A stretch of DNA of 64,000 nucleotides, from NCBI RefSeq assembly GCF_947077765.1, contig NZ_CAMTTF010000003.1, forward strand, positions 124,001 to 188,000. The letters run 5' to 3'. Below the pieces are notes generated by a model. The model was not told the origin of the DNA, searched no databases, and saw only the letters and a program-made list of their open reading frames with translations. This stretch comes from Salinibacter grassmerensis (GTDB taxonomy: Bacteria > Bacteroidota > Rhodothermia > Rhodothermales > Salinibacteraceae). Shown piece by piece: positions 53,335 through 62,979 of the stretch; within the stretch, counting starts at the first letter, position 1, and each line of letters opens with the position of its first letter. The position numbers and the translations under genes are program-made.

Positions 53335-55116
53335 TCACTTGTCAATTCGAAGCTCAAGCGCATCTGCTGGATTTTCTAATCCTTCCGGACTCCCGGTCAC
53401 CTCAATCGTGATCTTCCGAACGGTCTTCTGCACGGAGAATTCCTGCGGCTCTGATTGGTAGGACCCATCTGGCCCCTCCCATCCGAGCTGATATCTGTAC
53501 ACGCCCTGGTCCAAGGGGTCCCCCTCCTCGTCGTTCCACCCCCACTCAATCTGTCGTGTCGGACGGCCCGACCCATCGAAGCTCCTGATGACCTCGCCTG
53601 CCTCATTCTTGATCGTGAGCGTCCAGACGCCGTTCTCATCCGGCAGATAGGGATCAAGGAGGGTCAGCGTCGTGCGTTCAGGATTTAGGACCGACAGTGA
53701 TTCCTCGCGGGGGAGCTCTTGGCGCTGCGGGGAAAATGCCTGCACGCTGTCGGTCGGACTCGTCACGCGCACCTGTCCACCCTGCAGTCCAGGTTTCGAT
53801 TGCATACGGTTGTAGAGCCCATATGCTTTTACGCTGTCTTCATCTTTTTTCAGAATGTCGAGGGTCGACGGTGTTCCCTCTCTCACCCGACGACCCACCA
53901 GTGAAAGTGTTGAGTCGTACTCGGCCGAGAGAACATCCATCATCCTGATGTTCTCCGGGACGTCCTTCGTGGGTTGTCCCGCCCGTCGCCCCCGATCCGT
54001 CGAGATGTTATCGTCCAGGCGACCGAGCGCTTCACGAGAGACATTTTGGAGCGCCGCGTCGGGTACATCGATCTCTCGTTCGATGCGCTTCTCCAAGTGT
54101 TGCAGAATCTGGTGGCTCGACGCAACTTGGAGTCTCGGCTTCGGCGAGGAGTCCACCTCAGACCGGTCGGCCTCGAGCAACAAAGAGGGGGACGACGGCA
54201 TCTCGGGGAGCTCTGGGGACCGCCCAAACTCGTAGAGGACCGTAAACTGGTGGGAGCCCGTCGACGGACCTCGCAAATCCGACGTGGGGACGTTGTACTG
54301 GTAGTTCACGCTCAAAGGCCCACCAACATGGAGTTGCCCCTCAATGCGACCGTTGTTGAACCCGGCATCGCTCCCGACTCGGATGTAAGATCCGTCTGTG
54401 GAGTAGGCCTCAAGGCCAAGACGTACGTCAAGTCCGTACTGGCCATTTGAGACTTCCGCCCGTGCGCGCACAGCATTGAATGCGTAGGACACCCCCCCAA
54501 AGATTTCCGGGTCCGCCCGAAACTCTTCATCCGGGTCAAGGGCCAGGTTCGGGCGGTTCAAGTTTCGTCCTCCGACGGCAAGGTTCAAGTTAGGCAGCGG
54601 CTTCGCGAAGAGGCCGACAGACCCTGTCAGTGTGGTTCGTCCGGTTCCCTGCTCGTCAAAGAGGGGATCATTGCGAGCCCCCTCGGTAAACTCAGAGCGA
54701 TTGTACCCAAGATTGAGCGCCGAGACCCGAACGCCCGCGGATAAAAACCGGAAGAGACGTCCCGAGACGCTTGCGCCGAATGCCCGCTTCTTAAAGATGG
54801 GCGTGTCGACATACCGGACAGTTCCCCCAAACCCAATTCGATCGGCCACCAGAAAAGGCGTGGACCCCGCGAGGAACCCCTGACGGAGGGGCACGCCAGA
54901 TTTATTGCTTATGCCGATGTGATGGGCCTTTACCCCGAGTGCGACTTGGGGACGATGGAACGAGATGGTGGCCGGGTTGCGGAGCGCCGACTTTGCATCA
55001 TCAAGCCCCGTCGACGGCCCCGAGATAAAGCGCTGGGCGTGAGAGAGATTGACACCCCCGCCAAGAATGAGCAGTAGAGGGCACAGAATGATCCAGCGTT
55101 CGAATTCGACCTTCAT
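53335..55116 (-). CDS. PorP/SprF-like outer-membrane protein with C-terminal FlgD-like domain
   Basis: A 593-residue protein. Signal peptide about 1-27. Residues 30-310 resemble the PorP/SprF barrel family: it opens with a small Asn-Pro motif (DDAKSALRNPATISFHRPQVALGVKAHHIGI) and continues in alternating strands to FTVLYEFG. A helical/disordered segment (about 320-490) and a FlgD-type Ig-like domain (LTIKNEAGEVIRSFDGSGRP, then GVYRYQLGW) complete it. PorP/SprF proteins partner with type-B T9SS cargo, and the gene just upstream encodes such a cargo. The long C-terminal extension is not standard for the family. Confidence 0.7.
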   Translation of the reverse strand: MKVEFERWIILCPLLLILGGGVNLSHAQRFISGPSTGLDDAKSALRNPATISFHRPQVALGVKAHHIGISNKSGVPLRQGFLAGSTPFLVADRIGFGGTVRYVDTPIFKKRAFGASVSGRLFRFLSAGVRVSALNLGYNRSEFTEGARNDPLFDEQGTGRTTLTGSVGLFAKPLPNLNLAVGGRNLNRPNLALDPDEEFRADPEIFGGVSYAFNAVRARAEVSNGQYGLDVRLGLEAYSTDGSYIRVGSDAGFNNGRIEGQLHVGGPLSVNYQYNVPTSDLRGPSTGSHQFTVLYEFGRSPELPEMPSSPSLLLEADRSEVDSSPKPRLQVASSHQILQHLEKRIEREIDVPDAALQNVSREALGRLDDNISTDRGRRAGQPTKDVPENIRMMDVLSAEYDSTLSLVGRRVREGTPSTLDILKKDEDSVKAYGLYNRMQSKPGLQGGQVRVTSPTDSVQAFSPQRQELPREESLSVLNPERTTLTLLDPYLPDENGVWTLTIKNEAGEVIRSFDGSGRPTRQIEWGWNDEEGDPLDQGVYRYQLGWEGPDGSYQSEPQEFSVQKTVRKITIEVTGSPEGLENPADALELRIDK

Positions 55117-55171
55117 TCTTTCACGGACGTGATTCTGATAGGTAGTGCTCTGATGTATTCTTTTCTCCCTG

Positions 55172-58000
55172 CTAGCGGGCGAGGGTCACTTGCCCTGAGG
55201 CTACGTCCTGTCCCCCATCTCGGACAACGTAGAGGTACACGCCCGGAGGTTGTTCTTCACCACTTTCGCTGGTGCCGTCCCACTTGACCTTTCCGCTCGT
55301 CACTTCACTGAGCGTGCGAATAAGACGCCCTTCGAACGTGTAGATTTCTACAGTCGGCTGGTCAAGTCCGAACTCGTTTACCAGAAACCCAACAGATTCA
55401 TTCACTTCATCCCCGTTCGGCGTAAACGGATTGGGCTGGACCGGAAGTTGATCGGGCAACTCGACCGTAAGGTCAAGCACAGCCGTGTTGTTGTCTTCGC
55501 CTTGCTCGGTAATTTGAGCTTCACTGTCTACCTCACAAGTAATTTCCACAGGCCCTTCGCTGGAAAACTCTACACTGACGGACCGCGTCTCGCGGGTGCC
55601 TCCGACCTCGGGGTTGCTATTATCCGTTCTCGACTCCAGGACAGTCCCATCTTGACGAATCTGCCACTCGAACGAATCGTCGACCCGAGTGCCGCCCTGG
55701 TTGCTGTACCTGCACCGGACGCTCAAGGTATCGGAGACTCGAATTGGACTCGGGTCGTCCTCCTCCACGAAAACTTCCTCCGCAACAAGATCGGGGCGCG
55801 GCGGCCGCGAGGATCCCCTGAGCGTCACCTCCACAGTTTGCTGCTGGTCACAGTTTCTGCTCTCCAAAGTCACCCGGACGGTCTCTTCGTAGGATGCATT
55901 GGCTTCTGTTGGCGCAAACCGAACGGTCACCTGCTCCTGCCCACTTCCCAAAACCGTCGATGGAGAATTGACAACCTCGAACGGGGTGCCATCGAGCCCC
56001 CGAATCTCCTGAACGTCCGCGTCGTCGTTTCCTTGATTCTGAATGGTGAATGACTCGGTCGAGGAATTCCCTTCGATGACTTCCCCAAATTCACGAACCT
56101 CCGGGCTTGCCGATACTTCGATGCCCAGCCCAGTCCCACGGACCTGAATGGGAAGTTCCGTAGGCGGTGTCTCCCGTCCGCAGAACTGAGTTAACTCGTT
56201 TGCCCTCAAAACCAGTTGATCATTATAGTCTGTGATGCTTCGGGGCTCGAACGTAACCTCCACCACACGGATCTCACCGGGGCGAAGTGTGTCGGGGAGA
56301 GTGCCACTTGTGCTTCTCACGCCGAACCCCTCGGGAACCACCGAACTGTCAATCTCCACCCGATTCGGGCTCATGTTTTCGATCTGTATAGTCTCTGTAC
56401 TGTCATTTCCAACACAGATTTCTTCAAAGTTGATTGAGCTAGGATCGAGCGTAACGGGTCCCGGACGCCCCCCCTGGTTAGTGAACAGATCGAGCGACGT
56501 CCCCCGCGGGTTGATAACTGTGAAATCCTGATCGCCGTCACGATCTACGTCAAAGTCTGTAATCCCAACGGGATCGTTGCTCCTGCCAGAGAAGGAAGAG
56601 GGAGTTCCGTATCCGTTGTTCGAACTGTTGGGAAGAAGCTGCAGGCTGTCGCTGGACCGGTACGTACTGAGCAGGTCTAGGTCATACACCCCTTCCTCTT
56701 GCGAGCGACCCGCATCCACGTCGGACAGCGCCATTCCGAGAGCAGGCCCGTTCGGGGTCGATGATAGCGTAGTCGGTGCGCGAAACCCGAAGGAGTCCGT
56801 AGGATCATTTTCGACAAGAACCATCTCATTCTGTCCCTGCCCACTGACGGTCAAGTCCATAAACCCGTCGCCGGTCTCAGGCCCATTGTTCCCGCTCACG
56901 TCGTTGGCAGATATGGACGCTGGGACAAACCCAACGTCGACAGAGTCACGCAGGGGAGCATTCTGAGGGAAATGTCCCTGCTCGTCATTCCCAAGCACGT
57001 CGATGCGCTCTTCCCCAGAACTCCCCACCAGCAAATCCAGGGCCCCGTCTCGATCAACATCTCGAGCCGTCAGGCTTGTCGGAGCTGCTCCCACAGGGTA
57101 GGACTCCTCGCTCTGAAAGGCTATGTTGTTGTCATTGTCTTGGTTGACATAAACCTCCACTTCATCTTCGCCAAAGGGCGCGACGGCGAGGTCCTGGGCC
57201 CCATCGCCGTCAAAGTCTCCAACAGCAACGTCTGTAGGACGAGACCCTGTCGAGATCTGGGGTCCCTTCTGAAACGTTCCTTCCTGATTCACGAGAACCG
57301 TCAGGTTATCCGAAAAGCTGCTGACCGCGACAAGGTCAGGCAGGCCATCATTGTTGAGATCACCTCCCGCCAAGGTCGTCGCCCCGGTCACTGAAACGGT
57401 TTGCGAATCCGACCCGTCAAGATCCGGCCCGTATAAGACTTGAACCTCCTCCGCTTCCTGGTTGACGAACGCCACGTCTGTCTGGAGATCATCAGGGCGA
57501 TTTAAGTCGGCGGCGAAGGGCTCGGACGGAATTTCTACGGAGCCGAGCTTGGCAACTTGTTTTTCCTGGCCCTGTTGCCCGAAAGAAACGGAATTCTCGC
57601 GAGAAAACGTCCCCCTCCCGTACTCTGACCGAACCGTAAATTGCCAGACGTAGGGGGTACTGAGAGCACTGCTGACCCTCTCGTCGACCGTGACCGTCAC
57701 GGTCTCTCCTGGTCGAAAGGGACAATCGGAGATGAACCGGATTGAATCCGATGTGACTTCGGTGGTCCCCTCGTGGCGGCCGAACCGGCTTCCAAACACG
57801 GTGAGCGTGTCCGAACCTTGAAGATCCCTCCTAACCGAACTGAGGGCAACGGCAACCGTGTCGGTCGCCCGGGCCACGACCGAGTTTTGTTCCGGCTCCA
57901 CCCCCTGAACCCGCTGCTGAGCATATCCCGGTGTGGGCCAGAGTCCCATTGCTCCCAAGAACACCCCAACTGCAAAAGACAGAATGCAAAATCTGCGCAT
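55172..58000 (-). CDS. Large surface protein: FG-GAP propeller, HYDIN-type Ig, CARDB and type-B T9SS domain
   Basis: A 942-residue exported protein. Signal peptide about 1-27. An FG-GAP/VCBS propeller (about 120-520) has Ca-binding loops such as DLNNDGLPDL, DFDGDGAQDL and DVDRDGALDL. Two ASPM/HYDIN-type Ig domains lie at about 525-700, a CARDB adhesion domain at about 745-850, and a gliding-motility-type C-terminus (NPFTPNGDEVNESVGF, then GVYLYVVRDGGQDVASGQV). The last fits a type-B T9SS signal, so the protein should be displayed on the cell surface. ATG 58000 was chosen because it opens the signal peptide; ATG 58027 overlaps the upstream gene. Confidence 0.85.
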   Translation of the reverse strand: MRRFCILSFAVGVFLGAMGLWPTPGYAQQRVQGVEPEQNSVVARATDTVAVALSSVRRDLQGSDTLTVFGSRFGRHEGTTEVTSDSIRFISDCPFRPGETVTVTVDERVSSALSTPYVWQFTVRSEYGRGTFSRENSVSFGQQGQEKQVAKLGSVEIPSEPFAADLNRPDDLQTDVAFVNQEAEEVQVLYGPDLDGSDSQTVSVTGATTLAGGDLNNDGLPDLVAVSSFSDNLTVLVNQEGTFQKGPQISTGSRPTDVAVGDFDGDGAQDLAVAPFGEDEVEVYVNQDNDNNIAFQSEESYPVGAAPTSLTARDVDRDGALDLLVGSSGEERIDVLGNDEQGHFPQNAPLRDSVDVGFVPASISANDVSGNNGPETGDGFMDLTVSGQGQNEMVLVENDPTDSFGFRAPTTLSSTPNGPALGMALSDVDAGRSQEEGVYDLDLLSTYRSSDSLQLLPNSSNNGYGTPSSFSGRSNDPVGITDFDVDRDGDQDFTVINPRGTSLDLFTNQGGRPGPVTLDPSSINFEEICVGNDSTETIQIENMSPNRVEIDSSVVPEGFGVRSTSGTLPDTLRPGEIRVVEVTFEPRSITDYNDQLVLRANELTQFCGRETPPTELPIQVRGTGLGIEVSASPEVREFGEVIEGNSSTESFTIQNQGNDDADVQEIRGLDGTPFEVVNSPSTVLGSGQEQVTVRFAPTEANASYEETVRVTLESRNCDQQQTVEVTLRGSSRPPRPDLVAEEVFVEEDDPSPIRVSDTLSVRCRYSNQGGTRVDDSFEWQIRQDGTVLESRTDNSNPEVGGTRETRSVSVEFSSEGPVEITCEVDSEAQITEQGEDNNTAVLDLTVELPDQLPVQPNPFTPNGDEVNESVGFLVNEFGLDQPTVEIYTFEGRLIRTLSEVTSGKVKWDGTSESGEEQPPGVYLYVVRDGGQDVASGQVTLAR

Positions 58001-58010
58001 CACGAACTGA

Positions 58011-59051
58011 CTATCGACTGTCTCCATCCGTTAGAGTTTTGAGCTGGTCGGTGTACTTTTGCGCTTCCTCGGTCCGATTCAGGTTTCGATAGGCAATAAT
58101 CAAGCTTTGAAGTGCGTCTTCATCCTCCGGGGACCGTTGATGCAGGCGGAGGTACGTGTCCACCGCGTCCTGATGTTGGCTCAGGGAGAGGTAGGTGTCT
58201 CCAAGAAGGTGAAGAACCGCAGGATCGGGATTTTCGACGGCGGCAAGCCGCTCCAGCTGAGACCGCGCCTCGTCGTATGCACGGTTCTTGTGCAGGGCAA
58301 ACGCAAAGTCTCGCCGCAATTCCTCCGACGGAGTCAGCTTCAGAGCTTGCTGGAACCGCTCACGCGCCGACGAGAACTGGTCCAGTTCCAGGTGGGCATA
58401 CGCCAACCGCTTCACCACTTCCGGCCTGGTCTGCCGCGCCTCGTCGGAGTCGAGCTCCAATGCCCGTTGGGAGTACCGAACAGTTTCGGCGTAGGCTTCG
58501 CGCTGGAAGGCGAGAGCTGCTAGGTTATTGAGCGTCTCGGCGGTTGGCTCTAGCTCCAGTGCATCCGAATACGCCCGCTCTGCCTTCTGGGGCTGATCGG
58601 TCTGTACAAAGGTGTGCCCCAGCGCCTGGTGTGCAGGTGCACTGGACGGCAAAAGAAGTGTGGCGCTTTGATAATGCTGCGTTGCGGCACGGTGGGATCC
58701 AGACTCACTGGCCTCCCTTCCTTTCTGGAACTCTTCCCGCCCGTGCTTTTCTCGAAGAAAGTCGATTCGCTCTTCGAAACGGGGAGAAAGTTCTTTTGAG
58801 GTTTTTAGCGCCGCCACAGCGTCCTCGTACGCCCCCTGCCGCAGTTGAACACGGCCGAGCAAGAAATGAGCCTCCGCATTTTCCGGATTATTTCGGGTGG
58901 TTCGCTGGAGGAGTTGCGCTGCAGACTCGTAGTCTCGCGTCTGCTCATATTTGCTGATTCGGCGTGAGAGGTCACTTTCGCAGGCCAAGTTGATTCCTCC
59001 AAACGCAAGGAATACGCAGAGGAGAAGACACCTCAGAGCGTATGCGTGCAT
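58011..59051 (-). CDS. TPR lipoprotein, first gene of the envelope operon
   Basis: A 346-residue lipoprotein (lipobox INLAC, about residues 20-24) with eight or nine TPR repeats filling the rest (for example AEAHFLLGRVQLRQGAYEDAVAALK and APAHQALGHTFVQTDQPQKAERAYSDALEL). It is probably a scaffold on the periplasmic face of the outer membrane. It precedes the surface-protein gene by ten bases and heads the nine-gene unit; the 233-base gap upstream should hold the operon promoter, though no boxes could be assigned. Confidence 0.85.
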   Translation of the reverse strand: MHAYALRCLLLCVFLAFGGINLACESDLSRRISKYEQTRDYESAAQLLQRTTRNNPENAEAHFLLGRVQLRQGAYEDAVAALKTSKELSPRFEERIDFLREKHGREEFQKGREASESGSHRAATQHYQSATLLLPSSAPAHQALGHTFVQTDQPQKAERAYSDALELEPTAETLNNLAALAFQREAYAETVRYSQRALELDSDEARQTRPEVVKRLAYAHLELDQFSSARERFQQALKLTPSEELRRDFAFALHKNRAYDEARSQLERLAAVENPDPAVLHLLGDTYLSLSQHQDAVDTYLRLHQRSPEDEDALQSLIIAYRNLNRTEEAQKYTDQLKTLTDGDSR

Positions 59052-59284
59052 GTCAAAGCATTACATGCTTGTCTTTCGACAGTTGAACCATCCAACAATC
59101 GTCACGAAACCACCAGTCTGCAGAAGTAGAAATGTAAAGAAACGCTCAACAGAAGAGTGAACTTGGTGGAGTACAGTTTCTACACCTGTACGATGGCAGG
59201 ATTTCGACACGACAACCTGCTGATTCGGACCAGATCTCCTTCGTGAAGAGAGTCGTCCCCGTCTGCGCCAGTCTCCCCCTTTGC

Positions 59285-60982
59285 CTACTCGTCTGGAGAT
59301 CGGGGAACACGTTCCAAACCGGCAGACACGATAGACTCGACCATGTCTTCGGGCGACGAAGTGGCGTCCCAGCGAATTGACATCAAGTCATCACGGTGCG
59401 CATAGACCCAGTGCGAGAGCAGCCGAATCTCGGTCGCGTCCCGCTTGGAGAACGTCTCGGGCGGGTCGGCCTCCGCGTCGAAGACCGACCGGCAGCGCTC
59501 CAGAAGATGGGTTCGCTCGTCCGGCGACAGCGGCACCGTACACGCGACCGATTCCTCAAACCGCCCGAAGCGCACCAGCACCACGTCCACGCGACCCGCC
59601 CGGTCGGGGGCCTGGTGCACGAGGGCTGCGTTGTGCTGCCGCACCGGTGCCGCCGCCACACGCTGCTTCTCCAGAATGCGCTCCAGTTGCTCCATCGTGT
59701 CCCGGAGCTCGGCGGCCTTCTCAAAGTCGAGATCATCGGACGCCCGTTGCATCCGGTTCTGCATCGTGTCGAGCACGCTCTGATCCTGTCCGGTGAGAAA
59801 GGCCCGCACGCGCTCCACGACCGTGGCGTACGCCTCCGGATCCTCCATCTCACACGGCACGGTGCACCGGTCCATGTCGGCATAGAGGCACCGCTGGCCC
59901 AGGTGCAGGCGTTCGTCGTCGCACTCGCGCAGCTGAAAGAACCGGCCGACCACATCGACCACCATCTCCGCCTGCTCGGTGTTGCGCACCGGGCCGTAGT
60001 ACTCGGCCCCGTCCGCCTCCAGCCGACGGGTCCACGACACCGTCGGGTACTCGTGGCCCGTATCCAGCCGGATGAAGGGCCGGTTGTAGTAGCGGCGCTG
60101 TGCGCGGTTGTACCGGGGCTTCTCCGCCTTGATGCGCCGCGATTCCAGGAGGATCGCCTCCAGTTCGGTCGCGGTCGTTGTCCAGTCTACCGACCGCACC
60201 TTTTGAAGCATTTTCCGCTTGCGGGCGCCGCTCGATTCGACCGCCGTAAAGTGGCTGCGGAGGCGGTCGGGCAGGCGCTTGGCCTTGCCGATGTAGAGCG
60301 GCGTTCCCGAACGGTTCTTCATCACGTAGACGCCCGGTTCGTCCGGAACGTCTGGAAGGACCTCGTCCCGAATGGACTCAATGTGCCCCGGCACCTCCCG
60401 CACCGTCTGGTAGCTCTTGTGCTGAAAGCGCAGCAGGGCCTCGACGGTCTCGACCTCATGCTCGAAGGCCAGCTGACTCACGAACCGGCGCAGCACTACG
60501 CTCGTCGCCTCCGCGTCCCCGAGCGCCCGGTGTCGCCCCTCCACATCGATGTCGTAAAACTGCGCGAGCCGGCTGAGGCCCTTCGAGTCGAGCCCCGGGA
60601 GCAGCCGCCGCGCCAGACGAACGGTGCAGAGCGTCTCGTTGGAAGGGGCCTCGTCCCCGATCCGCCGCGATTCCGCCTCCAGGAAAGACACGTCGAACGA
60701 CGCGTTGTGCACCACGAGAATACCATCCCCCAGAAAGGCGTGATAATCCGGAAGCACCTCGTCGGCCGGCGGCGCCTCGAAGACCATGCCCGTCGTGATC
60801 CCGGTCATCTTCGTAATGCGCCCCGGGACAGACTGCTGGGGGTTGACGAGCTGCTGGAACCGGTCGACCACCGATCCATCCTGAACCTTCACCGCCCCGA
60901 TCTCCATGATCCGATCATCGTCCGGCGTGGTGCCGGTCGTCTCCAGATCGGTCACCACGAACGTTGCGTCGGCAATGTCCAT
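59285..60982 (-). CDS. DnaQ-type exonuclease fused to UvrC-type GIY-YIG nuclease
   Basis: A 565-residue fusion. Residues 1-170 are a DEDDh 3'-5' exonuclease: FVVTDLETTG, then VVHNASFDVSFL and HRALGDAEAT with the catalytic acids and His. Residues about 210-300 are a GIY-YIG domain (EPGVYVMKNRSGTPLYIGKAKRLPDRLRSHF). A Cys cluster (CLYADMDRCTVPC) and a UVR motif (DLDFEKAAELRDTMEQLERI) follow. It lacks the UvrC C-terminal endonuclease/HhH part, so it is a Cho-like incision enzyme with proofreading-type exonuclease. It starts one base after the stop of the acid phosphatase gene. Confidence 0.9.
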   Translation of the reverse strand: MDIADATFVVTDLETTGTTPDDDRIMEIGAVKVQDGSVVDRFQQLVNPQQSVPGRITKMTGITTGMVFEAPPADEVLPDYHAFLGDGILVVHNASFDVSFLEAESRRIGDEAPSNETLCTVRLARRLLPGLDSKGLSRLAQFYDIDVEGRHRALGDAEATSVVLRRFVSQLAFEHEVETVEALLRFQHKSYQTVREVPGHIESIRDEVLPDVPDEPGVYVMKNRSGTPLYIGKAKRLPDRLRSHFTAVESSGARKRKMLQKVRSVDWTTTATELEAILLESRRIKAEKPRYNRAQRRYYNRPFIRLDTGHEYPTVSWTRRLEADGAEYYGPVRNTEQAEMVVDVVGRFFQLRECDDERLHLGQRCLYADMDRCTVPCEMEDPEAYATVVERVRAFLTGQDQSVLDTMQNRMQRASDDLDFEKAAELRDTMEQLERILEKQRVAAAPVRQHNAALVHQAPDRAGRVDVVLVRFGRFEESVACTVPLSPDERTHLLERCRSVFDAEADPPETFSKRDATEIRLLSHWVYAHRDDLMSIRWDATSSPEDMVESIVSAGLERVPRSPDE

Positions 60983-60983
60983 G

Positions 60984-61991
60984 CTATTGGGGTCGCTTCG
61001 GGGTCAGGTGTTCGCGCTTCGCCTCAAGACGGGGACGGGGCGACAGGCCATACTCGAAATCGTACAGCGCTGCCTCCCAGGATCCGTATTGCGGATTCGG
61101 GAGGACGATCCATCGGGTGCCCCAATATTTTCGAAAGGACCGGGCCTTCACACGGCGGGCCGGTACGCTTGTGTCCGCCTCCGCCACAAAATCCCCGAAG
61201 TTGTCGCCCACGAGAAGAAGAATTCGGTATCGATCGGCGACCCACTGGCGACGTGCTTTCTTCGAAGCCCAGCCTTCTTGTTCACCTTGAGTGAGCACGG
61301 CATCCAGGGCGTCATCCACCGGGAAATCAAGATTCGTCAAGTTGGTGCGCGTAGCCGGTTCCAGAGCGGCGTCCCGGTTGGTCAGGTAGATCACCTGCAC
61401 GCCCTGGGCTGCGGCCGCCTGTGTGAAGGGGCGTGCCCCCGGCACCGCGGCGGCCTGTTCCTCCCGAACCCAAGTCGCCCAGGTCTCCGCCTCGTAGGCG
61501 GCGTCATCGCGAATGAGACGAGCCTGGTAGGGACTGTTGTTGAGCACAGTCTCGTCGACGTCAAGCACCACGGCAGGGGGCTTCTGACGATAGGCGTCGC
61601 GCCCCCGATTTGCCTGTTCAACCGAGGCGGTCCACAGGCTGTCGGCCAGCGCGCGCCGCATCATGATCGCCGCCACCCGGTACGCCTGCCGCGCCGTCCC
61701 TTCGTACTCCACCGCGGTCTGTGTCCAGAGCGTGCTGTTCAGGAGCGGGTTGCGGAGGGCTGCCAGCCGGGCCAGGCTGTCGGCCCGGGCCTGCAGCGAC
61801 TCCACACGGGCCTGTAGGGCGGCGGTGTCCCCGGTCGACCCTCCGGACCGGAGGGTCTGACAACCGGTGAGAACCAGGACGAATGAGAGTATGAGCCATG
61901 CGACGCGTCGGGACACGAGACGGCGCAGTAAATTTGGAAGGCGGTGTTGCGATTTAGCCGTGACGGTCGGCAAAATGATCGGATGCAACAT
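60984..61991 (-). CDS. Acid phosphatase lipoprotein, e(P4)/OmpP4 type HAD family
   Basis: A 335-residue lipoprotein (lipobox VLTGC near residue 43) of the class-B-like HAD acid phosphatases related to Haemophilus e(P4), which dephosphorylate nucleotides such as NMN outside the cytoplasm. The catalytic motif VVLDVDETVLNNSPYQA carries the DxDxT acids; YLTNRDAALEPATRTNL and LLVGDNFGDF supply motifs II and III. ATG 61991 is preceded by GGAAGG; the GTG at 62021 is a longer alternative. It is cotranscribed with the exonuclease-nuclease gene and divergent from clpP. Confidence 0.85.
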   Translation of the reverse strand: MLHPIILPTVTAKSQHRLPNLLRRLVSRRVAWLILSFVLVLTGCQTLRSGGSTGDTAALQARVESLQARADSLARLAALRNPLLNSTLWTQTAVEYEGTARQAYRVAAIMMRRALADSLWTASVEQANRGRDAYRQKPPAVVLDVDETVLNNSPYQARLIRDDAAYEAETWATWVREEQAAAVPGARPFTQAAAAQGVQVIYLTNRDAALEPATRTNLTNLDFPVDDALDAVLTQGEQEGWASKKARRQWVADRYRILLLVGDNFGDFVAEADTSVPARRVKARSFRKYWGTRWIVLPNPQYGSWEAALYDFEYGLSPRPRLEAKREHLTPKRPQ

Positions 61992-62141
61992 ATCCGGAGC
62001 GCCTTCCAGGAGCAACCCCACCTTGACTTCTTCCGGTGTGGTTACACCATGATGGAGTTGGGCCGCCCGTCAAAGGAACGATGTGCCCGCTAAGAGGTGC
62101 ATAACAGCGCGAAGTTCTCCCCGACCTTCTCGACGCTTTCT

Positions 62142-62885
62142 ATGCCTGATCCCGACGACTTCCTGCAGTTTAGCAAGAGCATGACGTCGCTGCCCAGTAG
62201 CATCTTCCAGGGCGGCCTCGGCGACCAGCCGCAATCTGGGCTCGTCCCCAAGGTTGTGGAACAGACCACTCGCGGCGAGCGGGCCTACGACATCTTCAGC
62301 CGCCTACTGAAGGAGCGGATCGTGTTCATCGGCACGCCGATCAACGATCAAATTGCCAACCTGACAGTGGCCCAGCTTCTCTACCTGGAGAGCGAAGGGT
62401 CCAGCCAGCCGATCAACATCTACATCAACTCTCCGGGCGGCGTTATCTACAGCGGCCTGGGCGTGTACGACACCATGCAGTACGTGGAGGCGCCCATCTC
62501 CACGACGTGTGTCGGCCTGGCCGCGTCGATGGGATCGGTGCTGCTTGCCGGCGGCGAAGACGGTCAGCGGGCCTGTCTTCCCAACTCCCGTGTGATGATG
62601 CACCAGCCGATGGGGGGAACCGAAGGGCAGGCCTCCGACATCGAGATTCAGGCGAAGGAGATGGCCTGGCTCAAGAATCGCCTGTACCAGATCTTGTCCT
62701 TCCACACCGACAAGGACATCGATCAGATCGAGGAAGACGCGGATCGGAATCACTGGTTAAGTGCCGAGGAGGCACGGGACTATGGGCTCGTCGATAAGGT
62801 TATGAATGAGGACAACCTCGACGCCCTGAAGTCCATCCACACCAACGGAGAAGCCAGCGGCGCCGACGAGTCAGACGAGGAGTAG
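62142..62885 (+). CDS. clpP: ATP-dependent Clp protease proteolytic subunit
   Basis: A 247-residue serine protease that forms the degradative chamber used with ClpX/ClpA/ClpC. Catalytic Ser129 lies in [11 protein letters not shown] and His154 in MMHQPMGG; the Asp follows near residue 200 in [15 protein letters not shown]. The [19 protein letters not shown] oxyanion region is intact. The first 40 residues ([19 protein letters not shown]) are an N-terminal extension or propeptide. Start 62142 is the first ATG; a GTG at 62097 would lengthen it. No clpX follows; a strong terminator does. Confidence 0.95.
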   Translation: MPDPDDFLQFSKSMTSLPSSIFQGGLGDQPQSGLVPKVVEQTTRGERAYDIFSRLLKERIVFIGTPINDQIANLTVAQLLYLESEGSSQPINIYINSPGGVIYSGLGVYDTMQYVEAPISTTCVGLAASMGSVLLAGGEDGQRACLPNSRVMMHQPMGGTEGQASDIEIQAKEMAWLKNRLYQILSFHTDKDIDQIEEDADRNHWLSAEEARDYGLVDKVMNEDNLDALKSIHTNGEASGADESDEE

Positions 62886-62909
62886 CCCCCTCATACCGTT
62901 CGGCCCAAT

Positions 62910-62945
62910 GCCCATCTCCGGCTGTCGCCGGGGATGGGCTTTTTT
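62910..62945 (+). terminator. Rho-independent terminator of clpP
   Basis: A 13-base stem, GCCCATCTCCGGC (62910-62922) with GCCGGGGATGGGC (62927-62939), one G-T pair and a TGTC loop, followed by TTTTTT. It lies 24 bases after the clpP stop. Confidence 0.93.
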
Positions 62946-62979
62946 GTTTAGCCCCCTGGCTCGTCCCGGATGTCCCTCG

